Shown: piece by piece, positions 26,313 to 34,099 of the stretch
Layout: every line of letters starts with the position of its first letter
Position numbering within the stretch: the first letter of the stretch is position 1
Notes under the pieces: generated by a model
Databases searched by the model: none
Told to the model about the DNA's origin: nothing
The model's input: the letters and a program-made list of their open reading frames with translations, nothing else
Source of the DNA: Nesterenkonia haasae
Lineage (GTDB): Bacteria > Actinomycetota > Actinomycetes > Actinomycetales > Micrococcaceae
Assembly (NCBI RefSeq): GCF_010119385.1
Contig: NZ_VFIE01000017.1
Coordinates: 460,046 to 523,088, forward strand
Reading direction: 5' to 3'
DNA length: 63,043 bases
Made by a program: the position numbers and the translations under genes

Positions 26313-27326
26313 GTGAGCGCATTCGATGAGATAGGTCGGCGCGCGGACGCGAGCGGACCTGAGACGATCCGCTTGCTGCGCCAACTCGGAGCACAGGTGA
26401 CTCGCACATCGTCCTTTCCTCCACCGAGCGGGCACGCGAGCTGGAGCGCTGACGCGGTTGACGACCTCCTTGCCGACATGTTCTCGCAAGAGAGACGGGC
26501 CAAGGTCTTCGTGCTTGCCTGCTACACCCAAGCGACCGACCAGGCATCCCTTGAACGGCTCATCTTGAAGGCCATTCGGAACTTTCTGATTGATCAAGCC
26601 AAGGGGACGGAACGCGGAAAGCTTCGTCGTCGCCTGGACACCCTGCTCTCGGAGGACACCCGCTTCATTCGCCCTCCTGACTTGAAGGGCATCCGGGCCT
26701 GGGCGCTACTGAACCACCTCCTTGTTCTGTGGCAAGGAGATATCGACGAACTCCATGAGGCCGCGGCCCGCGTTCGCGGTTACCAGATTCTGAGCTGGAA
26801 CAGCGCCGGAAAGACTCCAAGAGGAACAATCATTGCCCTTACCGCCGTCTGTCATGGAGTGATCGATCATGCGGACGGTTCTGTCCGCGATGAGGACCTG
26901 GCCAAGGTGGTTGAGCGCCGGTTCGCGCTACTCGCGCCGCCGGTCTTCATCGAGATGCCTGACGGCTCTTCAGCCGCTGCGGTGGCTGCTCGGGTCGTGA
27001 ATAGCGATGATCCTTGGACGAATCTCGGCCTGCAGGAGCGAGCAGAAGAGCTTTGGGTGACCCTCAGCACGGAGGAGCAGTCGTTGCTGCCTGTGCTCGG
27101 GTGCGGCATGAACGAACGGAGAGCCGCTACAGGATTGGGGCGCGCCGCGACGCAGGCACTTAGCGATGCTCTGGCCGATCGGCTGAGGCTCGCCACATTC
27201 GATGACGAGGATCGTGAGGAGATCGTCCTGCGAATGTTCGAGATCGCGGCCAAGGGTTCCGAATCAGGTCGTCTGTCCCAGGTGGGATCGCATATGTCGC
27301 GATCGCCGAGAAAGGAGCCGATGTGA
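26313..27326 (+). CDS. Sigma-factor-like protein (first gene of ImmA operon)
   Basis: 337 residues from GTG 26313. Residues about 45-110 contain WSADAVDDLLADMFSQERR and LERLILKAIRNFLIDQAKGTERGK, which resembles sigma-70 region 2 (xxxVVRNLAIDxxR). Residues about 255-320 contain LSTEEQSLLPVLGCG, ERRAATGLGRAATQALSDAL and DREEIVLRMFEIA, resembling a region 4 helix-turn-helix. The middle section is unique. It could be a divergent alternative sigma factor or a DNA-binding regulator that borrows the fold. Its stop overlaps the next start (GTGA), making a three-gene operon that ends just before the CBASS-like operon. Confidence 0.6.
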   Translation: MSAFDEIGRRADASGPETIRLLRQLGAQVTRTSSFPPPSGHASWSADAVDDLLADMFSQERRAKVFVLACYTQATDQASLERLILKAIRNFLIDQAKGTERGKLRRRLDTLLSEDTRFIRPPDLKGIRAWALLNHLLVLWQGDIDELHEAAARVRGYQILSWNSAGKTPRGTIIALTAVCHGVIDHADGSVRDEDLAKVVERRFALLAPPVFIEMPDGSSAAAVAARVVNSDDPWTNLGLQERAEELWVTLSTEEQSLLPVLGCGMNERRAATGLGRAATQALSDALADRLRLATFDDEDREEIVLRMFEIAAKGSESGRLSQVGSHMSRSPRKEPM

Positions 27327-28216
27327 CTCGTGACGATGCACCTCGACGATCCAGACTTGAAGATGCCGCTGCAAGCGTCGCCATTCCCGAGGATCTGCAC
27401 GCGGCATGGACCGGTGTCGCACCAGAGCTCTCGGTCGGGCAAGTCTGGCGTGCGCGATGGCACGACCGAGTCCAACTTGTCGTCATTCTCAGCACCGACC
27501 AACGAACCACTGTGTTGCCCTTGTCGTTCGACCTCGACTACGCCGACACCAACAGCGCGAGCATCGCCGCCGAGGCCGGTCCGTTTGGCCTTCCGACATT
27601 GGCTTGGCGCACCCTCAAGCGGGGCGTACCCAATGCAGTCCTTGACCGGTTCGCTGGTTGGTTGGAATCCGAAGTCACGGCAGCTCTCCTTGCCGCGGAG
27701 CCGGGCCAGGGCGGCGACGATCGCGCTACACCACATCCGGTGCGCGTGTATCAGGCATTGATCGAGGACACTATGGATGAACTCTCCGCTGTTCGATGGC
27801 ACGGGGACGGTTCCGGGGAACTAAGCACTATGCTGCAAAACTCGGATCTGAGGATCCAAGACGTCGCGGATACCCTGGGGACGACGCCACAGAAGGCGCT
27901 CGCCATCTGGCGCGGGCAGATCCCCCTCACCAATGAGGAGGCCAGGAAGCTTGCACCTGGACTAGGTGAGCCAGTCGAGACGATATTGGCCGCAAACCCC
28001 ACCCCACCATCGAAACTGATCGACTGCCTAGAAAACCCCCGACGCCACCATCAAGTCCTTGCCTACGCCGCTCAGCGTGGCGGCGATGTCGCCACCGCCT
28101 ATCGCGACCTTTCACACCAAACATGGGCTCTTGCTGCACGTCAGACGGGTCAGAAGGCCACCAACTGGGATCGCCGCCTCGACACACTCTTCGCGGCGGT
28201 CCTTGATGAGCACTGA
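27323..28216 (+). CDS. SH3/MazF-like plus HTH protein (second gene of ImmA operon)
   Basis: 297 residues from GTG 27323, with AAAGGAG 8 nt upstream inside the end of the sigma-like gene. Residues about 35-110 (LSVGQVWRARWHDRVQLVVIL, TTVLPLSFDLDYADT, GLPTLAWRTLKRGVPNAVLD) look like a beta-barrel module reminiscent of PemK/MazF folds. Residues about 165-230 (LQNSDLRIQDVADTLGTTPQKALAIWRG, PLTNEEARKLAPGLG) form an XRE-like helix-turn-helix. ImmA/IrrE peptidases typically cleave HTH repressors, and the peptidase gene overlaps this one by 11 bp, so this protein is the natural candidate substrate. Function is inferred only. Confidence 0.6.
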   Translation: MTRDDAPRRSRLEDAAASVAIPEDLHAAWTGVAPELSVGQVWRARWHDRVQLVVILSTDQRTTVLPLSFDLDYADTNSASIAAEAGPFGLPTLAWRTLKRGVPNAVLDRFAGWLESEVTAALLAAEPGQGGDDRATPHPVRVYQALIEDTMDELSAVRWHGDGSGELSTMLQNSDLRIQDVADTLGTTPQKALAIWRGQIPLTNEEARKLAPGLGEPVETILAANPTPPSKLIDCLENPRRHHQVLAYAAQRGGDVATAYRDLSHQTWALAARQTGQKATNWDRRLDTLFAAVLDEH

Positions 28217-29267
28217 ACAGAGCCGCCCGATCGCCGTGCCAAAGAGTCTGGTCATCGAGCAGGTCACTGCAATGCTCGACCACATTGACATGTCCGAGCC
28301 CGAGCTTCGTTCTCAGCTGTTCGAAGATGCCATTGCTACATTTACGGCGAGGGACGACATCGACGTGCGCTTGGTCCCCGACCGGGAGGTCGATGCATCC
28401 AGATGCAGCGTCGCAGGTGGGTACCTCGCAGATCAGATGCCTCCCGTACTGGCGATATCAGAATCGGCTAGTCATGGTCGACGAGCCTTCACCGCGCTTC
28501 ATGAGTACGGTCACCATCTCCAGCAGAGCGTCTACGACCTCATGGAACGCCCCACGCAGCAACCTGACGGCGGGCTCGCGTTGGAGGACGCCGCTTGCGA
28601 CTTCTTTGCCTCTGCCCTCCTACTACCCAAGGACCTGGTTCAACAACACATCGGTGAAAAGGGACCCTCTGCAGCGAGCGTCGTGTCCTTGTGGCAGGCC
28701 GCGCCGCAGGTGTCCAGAGCCGCCGTATGCGTCCGCGCTGCCCTAGCACTCCGAACACCCGGTCACGTAACGCTGCTTGACAATCAAGGTGAGGTGGTCT
28801 TCTCTTCATCCCGCGAACTGCCTCCACTCCGTCGAGGCAGTGATCAATCACGAGTGAGCATCGTTGATGCTGCCCTGCGCGCCCCGGAACGCACGATCGA
28901 CGGTGAGGCTGAGTTCTACTACCGTGACGGCATCCGTGGTCAAGAGTTGTATGCGCAGGCCGCCGATCTCGGTGGCATGACCGTCGTCGTCTCGGTCAGT
29001 GACCGAGCGGCCTGGCGCGTCCTGTCGCTACCGCGAAGAGACAGCGGCCCAAAGGGCGCATTCAGAATCTGCGAGCACATCGCTTGCGGACATGAGTTCC
29101 GCACGTTCGACCCACCGTGCGCGCAGTGTGGAGCTCCTACCTGCCCTGAGTGCAGACAGTGCAACTGTGCATTCCGAGTCCAAGAGAAACAGTGTCCGTC
29201 CTGCTTCCTGCTGAGGTCGACTCAGCAGTTCGACCCCGCTACCGGAATATGTCTTGAGTGCAGTTGA
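28206..29267 (+). CDS. ImmA/IrrE-family metallopeptidase with Cys-rich zinc-ribbon tail
   Basis: 353 residues from ATG 28206. The zinc peptidase core shows RRAFTALHEYGHHLQQS (HExxH) followed by a distal acidic helix LALEDAACDFFASALLLP, the standard ImmA/IrrE arrangement, near residues 95-145. The middle of the chain is unique. The last 70 residues contain about ten cysteines in CxxC-type pairs (CAQC, CPECRQCNC, CPSC, CLEC), suggesting two zinc ribbons. Known members cleave HTH repressors after DNA damage or infection (ImmA, CapP, IrrE/PprI). It is the third gene of a tight operon, 125 bp upstream of the CD-NTase gene, and may sense nucleic acid through its zinc tail. Confidence 0.82.
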   Translation: MSTEQSRPIAVPKSLVIEQVTAMLDHIDMSEPELRSQLFEDAIATFTARDDIDVRLVPDREVDASRCSVAGGYLADQMPPVLAISESASHGRRAFTALHEYGHHLQQSVYDLMERPTQQPDGGLALEDAACDFFASALLLPKDLVQQHIGEKGPSAASVVSLWQAAPQVSRAAVCVRAALALRTPGHVTLLDNQGEVVFSSSRELPPLRRGSDQSRVSIVDAALRAPERTIDGEAEFYYRDGIRGQELYAQAADLGGMTVVVSVSDRAAWRVLSLPRRDSGPKGAFRICEHIACGHEFRTFDPPCAQCGAPTCPECRQCNCAFRVQEKQCPSCFLLRSTQQFDPATGICLECS

Positions 29268-29391
29268 TCCCGGGCGTCGTCACGCAGAACGAATTACGTC
29301 GTCCGTCCCCTGTAGAGCATCGAGGTGATGCTTCGCGTGGGACTCCAAGCCGGAAGAGTCACCAGCTCACAGTCTCGGCAAGGAGAACACC

Positions 29392-30453
29392 ATGACAACC
29401 ATCAGCCCCACGATCACACTCGAACAGATCCTCAAAGAAGCACGCCGAAGGATCGAGGTCTCTGACGACGAACTCGACGAGGCCCGTAAGCGCCGCACTG
29501 CTATTGGCGCTGTGCTGCTTCAGGAATTCCCGGGGAGCCGGACCTACGTCAATGGCAGCATCGCCCACGGGGACGCACTCACGCCGCTGACCGATGTCGA
29601 CCTCGGCATTGTCGTACCTGACCCCGACCAGCAATACCGTCCCGGCAAGCGCGGCCCGAAGGACCTCAAGGAGCGTGCCGCAGAAGCCATCCGCGCGGGT
29701 CTCAAGCAGCGGTACGGCGACCTGGCAGTGGAGGTGAAGGGACGCAAGCGATCCATTCTCGTACGCTTCCGCGACCCGGTCGCCCCAGGCAAGCCGGACT
29801 TCACCGCAGACGTGATCGTCGCCATCGACAATCCCGGCGGCGCAGGTCTCTACATCCCACGGTTCGAGAGTTGGGATCGCTCGCACCCCGAAAATCACAC
29901 CGAACTCATCGTCGCCGCCAACAAGATCACCGATGCATGCTTCGCCCGCGTCGTGCGACTTCTCAAGCACTGGAACCGGAGTAATAGCAAGTCGCTCTGC
30001 TCCTGGAACATCAAGGCTCTAGCACTAGGGTGCATCGACACACCGACCGCACTGATCGCAGGCATGCGCGAGTGGTTCCGATACGCCATCGAGGAGCTGT
30101 CACGCGGCGAGACTCCCGATCCCGCCGGAGTCGCCGCGAACCTCATCAAGCTCAACGACACCCGCACCGAGGTCGTGCGCCGGCTGAAGCGCTCTCTCGA
30201 GAAACTCGATCGAGCTATCTCCTACGAGAGGGCCGGATACATGACCCTGGCACATAACGAACTTGCCAAGTTCTTCAACGATCCCGAGATGCTTCCCGCA
30301 CCCAGTCCTCTGGCCGTCCTGGAGGAAGAAGGCCGTCGCGTCGCTGCTGAGAAGGCCAATGACTCCAAGACCTTCGGCGCTCCCGCGCTCCTGACCGGCA
30401 CCGGTCCGTCGGCTGGCCGAGACCGGGGAAACGTACGCTCATGGGGAGCATGA
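29392..30453 (+). CDS. CD-NTase (cGAS/DncV-like nucleotidyltransferase), CBASS synthase
   Basis: 353 residues from ATG 29392 with a strong AAGGAGA box. The nucleotidyltransferase core is clear: NGSIAHGDALTPLTDVDLGIV has GS (residues 55-56) and the metal-binding Asp68 and Asp70, and DFTADVIVAID supplies the third Asp near 140. A helical OAS1-C-like domain follows (RVVRLLKHWNRSN, CSWNIKALAL). Such enzymes make cyclic oligonucleotide signals upon phage infection, which activate an effector that kills or arrests the cell. The start of the E2-like gene overlaps its end, and a membrane protein gene follows, the layout of a short type II CBASS. The clade and product are not deducible by eye. Confidence 0.85.
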   Translation: MTTISPTITLEQILKEARRRIEVSDDELDEARKRRTAIGAVLLQEFPGSRTYVNGSIAHGDALTPLTDVDLGIVVPDPDQQYRPGKRGPKDLKERAAEAIRAGLKQRYGDLAVEVKGRKRSILVRFRDPVAPGKPDFTADVIVAIDNPGGAGLYIPRFESWDRSHPENHTELIVAANKITDACFARVVRLLKHWNRSNSKSLCSWNIKALALGCIDTPTALIAGMREWFRYAIEELSRGETPDPAGVAANLIKLNDTRTEVVRRLKRSLEKLDRAISYERAGYMTLAHNELAKFFNDPEMLPAPSPLAVLEEEGRRVAAEKANDSKTFGAPALLTGTGPSAGRDRGNVRSWGA

Positions 30454-30920
30454 TCCCTCGCTGGTACGGAGCCGATCCTGTCTGGACGCTTCCATTCCAG
30501 CGAGATGCGCGACGCCACTATGGCGACGAAATCACGGTGGATCTCCGGCGCGACCGGCTGATCTATCGCCACAGTGGCCTCGAAGTTCCCGGACGGGATC
30601 GGACAGTGCCCGTCACGATCCTGTTCGAGGCCCGACCGCTCTACGACACCTACGGACTCGCTGCACGGGACTATCCGCGAGTGTTCGCCGACGCCGGACT
30701 GGAATCCCCGCACCGAATGCCTGACGATGGCCTTTGTCTCTTCTATCCGGGGGACCCGCCGGACCGGCGGTGGACTGCAGAGGACGGCCTACTCGCTCTG
30801 CTCAACCTCACGGGGGACCACGTGTTCTTTGAGACATACTGGCGCCATACCGGCGGGCATCGCGGTGGAACGTGGCTGGCACCCGAAGCACCACACGGAT
30901 ATGAAGGGAGTCCACGATGA
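30441..30920 (+). CDS. E2-like ubiquitin-conjugating-fold protein of CBASS
   Basis: 159 residues. The pattern is that of bacterial E2-like proteins: a beta-rich N-terminal half, then HRMPDDGLCLFYPGD with a probable catalytic Cys at residue 99, then a helix and FFETYWRHTGGHRGGTW, matching the xxYExWxxTGxWxG ending of CBASS-associated E2 proteins. In type II CBASS the E2-like protein primes the CD-NTase by C-terminal conjugation; short systems have E2 without a separate E1/JAB protein. None is seen here. The start is ATG 30441 or ATG 30450 (ATGA overlap with the CD-NTase stop), and its own stop overlaps the next start (ATGA). The assignment rests on motifs and context. Confidence 0.72.
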   Translation: MGSMIPRWYGADPVWTLPFQRDARRHYGDEITVDLRRDRLIYRHSGLEVPGRDRTVPVTILFEARPLYDTYGLAARDYPRVFADAGLESPHRMPDDGLCLFYPGDPPDRRWTAEDGLLALLNLTGDHVFFETYWRHTGGHRGGTWLAPEAPHGYEGSPR

Positions 30921-31438
30921 GTCCTACCGCACCTCCCTCCGAACATGTGCTCGCCATGATCGAACCGATCAGCTGGGACGGCATCGCGACGATCATCGCG
31001 GCACTCCTCGCGACCGTTGTCGCTGTTGCTGGCTACAGCATCCAACAACGAATCGCGCGTAAACAACGACGTGCAGAGATCTACAGCGAGGCTCTGCGCG
31101 CAGTCGAGGACTACTTGGAAGCCCCGTACCTCGTCCACCGTCGCGACGGATCAGCCGCCGCACGCCAGAGCATCACCACGCATATCAGTGACATACAGTC
31201 GCGACTGTCCTACTACTGTGCCCTTCTGGACATCCACGCGCATGCCGAGATAAGCACCGCATACAAGGCGTTGGTATCTGCTACAAGAGCTGAAGCCGGA
31301 AAGGCGATGCGGGAGGCGTGGGAAGATCGTCCAACACGACGAGACCGCGGCGTATCTATCTCTTCACGTCTCGACCGTTCCCGCAGTGATGAAGCCAAGA
31401 GAAGCTACATTACGGCTGTGAAAAAGAATGACGCATAA
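30917..31438 (+). CDS. Single-span membrane protein, probable CBASS effector
   Basis: 173 residues: a short extracytoplasmic or amphipathic start, one transmembrane helix at about residues 22-42 (DGIATIIAALLATVVAVAGY), a basic stop-transfer (RIARKQRR) and a roughly 125-residue helical cytoplasmic domain with SEALRAVEDYLEAPYLVHRRDG and HISDIQSRLSYYCALLDIHA. It does not match the common CBASS effectors I know (phospholipase, nuclease, 2-TM, Cap15 barrel). Being last in a translationally coupled operon with CD-NTase and E2, it is the best candidate for the cyclic-nucleotide-activated, membrane-damaging effector, possibly of a new type. Confidence 0.65.
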   Translation: MSPTAPPSEHVLAMIEPISWDGIATIIAALLATVVAVAGYSIQQRIARKQRRAEIYSEALRAVEDYLEAPYLVHRRDGSAAARQSITTHISDIQSRLSYYCALLDIHAHAEISTAYKALVSATRAEAGKAMREAWEDRPTRRDRGVSISSRLDRSRSDEAKRSYITAVKKNDA

Positions 31439-31499
31439 GCTCTGGTAGTTTCCAAAAACGGAGATCGGAAAGACTAAACGGAACAGCAGATAGAAATCC

Positions 31500-31732
31500 G
31501 TTCCACTGGCAAGACCTCGCCGACAGGCTCAAACCCTCTCCTCCGGCCCGGTGGAGATCAGCTTGCTCGCGCATCAGTCTGGACCGGACTGTGCTCTGGG
31601 TCCCGAGCATTCCTCACTGTCCTGGTCGCCGACACCGGGGAAGTGCTCATGCACGACCCGCAAGAATTTTTCTACGCATGGTTGCCCAAGAACGTGTTCC
31701 TGGCCGCCTGGGGCAGCCCGACCGGCTACTGA
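31500..31732 (+). pseudogene. Degenerate coding remnant of unknown family
   Basis: Two protein-like frames abut: NPFHWQDLADRLKPSPPARW near 31500-31560, and TVLVADTGEVLMHDPQEFFY continuing AWLPKNVFLAAWGSPTGY with stop at 31730-31732. They look like the end of one broken gene. I cannot name it. The rest of 31439-31810 holds nothing else. Confidence 0.3.
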
Positions 31733-31810
31733 CCGCACCCCTAATTCACACACACGTAACTCGCGGTGTTCAGGTAATCCACGAGGGGCAGTGTCGCTAT
31801 AGTACCGGCC

Positions 31811-32608
31811 ATGGCGTTAACCGAATCGGAGCGGGCGGCGCTAACGCAGATGCTTGACACCGCACCCGACCTAGACCGCTGGCGGCTCAGGGCCCACCAC
31901 GTGGAGACACCAGAGAGTGGTAGCGACCTGGCGATCGATGATGAGATCTTCCCGTACATGGCGATTAGCCAGCTTGCGCGGATGTCACTCGTTCTTGCCG
32001 GCGAGCACCTCCGCCTGGCGCTTGATGCGATTCAGGCCAAGCAACTCTATCCCTCGTCGCACTTCACCGTGCTGCGTGGAGCACTGGTCGGCGCATCTCA
32101 GGCAGTATGGATCTTGGGCCCCGAAGATCGCGGTCAGCGCCGCGAGAGGGCGCTCACGGTCCTCGCCGAGATGTACGCCCAGATGGGCAAGTACTACGGA
32201 ATCCTCGCCGGTACCCACCTCGATCAGGACGATCAGGGGAACCTTGATGATCAGCGGACGTGGTTGAGTGCGCGTCAGGCTAATGTTGCTGCGGTGCGAA
32301 TGGGTAAGGCGAGCCTCAACCTCACTGAGGTCATCGGTGCAGCATCGGACCACGCTTTTGCGGACGGCCCACGTCAGGAAGGCGCCCGGCGCCTTTGGCG
32401 GGAGATGAGCGCCGACGCACACATCTTGGGCTGGTCGCTCTTTCAACGGTCCAACTTCGGAACGGCCGATCGACGAACTGGTGTTGGCGAGGGCCAGGCG
32501 CCCGGAAGTCCCGGTCACGTCGCGGAGCCGTTTGTTGCCTCATACCAACTGCTGAAGTGTGGATGGTTGCTGTTCGACCGCCGATGCGGAGCGCCTACCA
32601 AGTCTTGA
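31811..32608 (+). CDS. Hypothetical helical protein
   Basis: 265 residues, almost all helical, with no transmembrane segment. Recognisable stretches are AISQLARMSLVLAGEHLRLAL, SSHFTVLRGALVGASQAVWIL, RERALTVLAEMYAQMGKYYG and ARRLWREMSADAHILGWSLF. Similar uncharacterised proteins occur in actinobacterial islands and phages. It stands alone, transcribed in the same direction as the CBASS-like operon with a 370-bp gap, so it has its own promoter. A weak ribosome site precedes ATG 31811. No catalytic motif is evident and no function is proposed. Confidence 0.6.
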   Translation: MALTESERAALTQMLDTAPDLDRWRLRAHHVETPESGSDLAIDDEIFPYMAISQLARMSLVLAGEHLRLALDAIQAKQLYPSSHFTVLRGALVGASQAVWILGPEDRGQRRERALTVLAEMYAQMGKYYGILAGTHLDQDDQGNLDDQRTWLSARQANVAAVRMGKASLNLTEVIGAASDHAFADGPRQEGARRLWREMSADAHILGWSLFQRSNFGTADRRTGVGEGQAPGSPGHVAEPFVASYQLLKCGWLLFDRRCGAPTKS

Positions 32609-32958
32609 AAATCGCCGAGTGACGTTACTCCGTTGAGGCCTCTCGGCGCCGGTAGGCCAACTCATGATCCCAATTACAGCAGCATGTCGCACGTGCGACG
32701 CTGAGTATCCTCTGCAGCCAAACTTCTCGAGCCCGTCAGGGCGTCGGCTTCCAGTCGATTTACTCTTCGGCGGTGCCCGTCCACCTTGGGTCATCCGGAT
32801 CTCGGCTGCTCTAGGTCAGTCCAGATACGTGGGGCTTCCGCACGACCCGCGGACAGGGGGCTGACCGAACCATGACTCTTTGAATCGGCCTGGGAGGGAT
32901 GGAGTTCTGGCTTAGGCCGCAGCGGTTAGCTGAGCCCTCGGGGTTGATCGTAGTAGAT
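32609..32958. other. Intergenic stretch without recognisable gene
   Basis: About 350 bp between the hypothetical gene and an IS3 remnant. Short open frames exist on both strands but none shows family features or a good ribosome site. Confidence 0.4.
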
Positions 32959-33215
32959 CTACTCGAACTCCTCCGGTGGGAGGTTTCCGATGCTGGAGTG
33001 CAGCCGCTGCTGGTTGTACCAGTGGACCCACTCCGCGATAGCTTGCTCGACTTGTCGCCAGGAACTCCATGAGGGCCTCTGGTGGTCGATGACCTTGGTC
33101 TTGTACAGACCTACAGTGGACTCCATCTGCGCATCGTCCAGCACATCGCCGACGCTGCCGATCGAACCAGTGATCCCAGCATCCGTTGGCGTGGGCATTG
33201 AGGTTGGCTGGTCAC
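32959..33215 (-). pseudogene. IS3-family transposase (OrfB) C-terminal remnant
   Basis: The minus frame encodes TDAGITGSIGSVGDVLDDAQMESTVGLYKTKVID followed by RQVEQAIAEWVHWYNQQRLHSSIGNLPPEEFE, which is the end of the DDE integrase domain of IS3-type OrfB, including the last catalytic Glu region. The first two thirds of the gene, the OrfA gene and recognisable ends are absent. The remnant abuts the promoter side of the HEPN gene that follows on the other strand. Confidence 0.8.
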
Positions 33216-33254
33216 GATGCTGAGACACCCTGAACCCATCGATACCCTGGAACG

Positions 33255-34064
33255 ATGGAACCTGTCGATGCCCTTCGATCTGTAGAGACACGGCTGCGGC
33301 TAATCATCGCTGAGCGATTGGGGTCGGGCTGGGCCGACATGCTGCCAGACGGTCAGCAGCGACGGCTCCGCACGTGGCGCGATAACGATGCGAAGAAGCG
33401 GGGTCCGCATGTAAGCCGCGACGACCTCATCGACTACACCATGACGGGTGAACTTGGCAGAGTCGTCGTCGACAACTGGTCACTGTTTCAAGACGTATTT
33501 CCGGAGAGGGACGAGTTCAATTGGCTAATGCGCACAATTGAGAGCGTGCGAAATACTGTCGCACACAGCCGTGAGTTGCTTCCCTATGAGCGTGATCTCC
33601 TCTCTGGTGCCGCTGGCCGGATCAACCAACTCGTTGCGGCACATCGCGCAAGTAGTCACGACTCTCGTTCCTATTTTCCGTTGATCGAACGACTACAGGA
33701 CGACTTGGGCAACAACTGGGCGAAGCACTCGACCGAGGAGACCGCATTCGGTGGCCGTGTGGACGTTGGAACCATGTTAATACTGCAATGTGCGTCCACA
33801 CCGGTTCGTGGCAAGGTGCTCGTCTGGCAGCTCTGGAGAGAGCCTGACTGTCACTCCTTCATGGTTCCGGATCGCGACCCGGACATGACTACAGATGGTG
33901 AGAAAGTCGAATTCTCTTACGTGATACGCCCAGAGGATATCTCTGAAAACTTCGCACTTCATCTCACGCTCCGCACCAACTCGGCCTATACACGCTCCAC
34001 AGGCTATGGGCAGGATTTTGACGACATGCGCCTCCTCACTTATTCGGTGAATCCCGACGACTAA
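33255..34064 (+). CDS. Swt1-like HEPN domain protein
   Basis: 269 residues. The N-terminal half is helical and ends in WLMRTIESVRNTVAHSRELLPYERDLLSG, which carries the RNxxAH form of the HEPN Rx4H motif (Arg99, His104) as in Swt1-family HEPN domains. The C-terminal half is beta-rich (VDVGTMLILQCASTPVRGKVLVWQLW, KVEFSYVIRPEDI) and unlike known domains. HEPN proteins often act as RNases in toxin-antitoxin and anti-phage systems. The gene lies at the right end of the island between an IS3 remnant and the att-proximal HTH gene. A partner is not evident. Confidence 0.65.
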   Translation: MEPVDALRSVETRLRLIIAERLGSGWADMLPDGQQRRLRTWRDNDAKKRGPHVSRDDLIDYTMTGELGRVVVDNWSLFQDVFPERDEFNWLMRTIESVRNTVAHSRELLPYERDLLSGAAGRINQLVAAHRASSHDSRSYFPLIERLQDDLGNNWAKHSTEETAFGGRVDVGTMLILQCASTPVRGKVLVWQLWREPDCHSFMVPDRDPDMTTDGEKVEFSYVIRPEDISENFALHLTLRTNSAYTRSTGYGQDFDDMRLLTYSVNPDD

Positions 34065-34099
34065 GCCCTCTTATAAGCGCCTCGCCAAACTCCCTCTAT

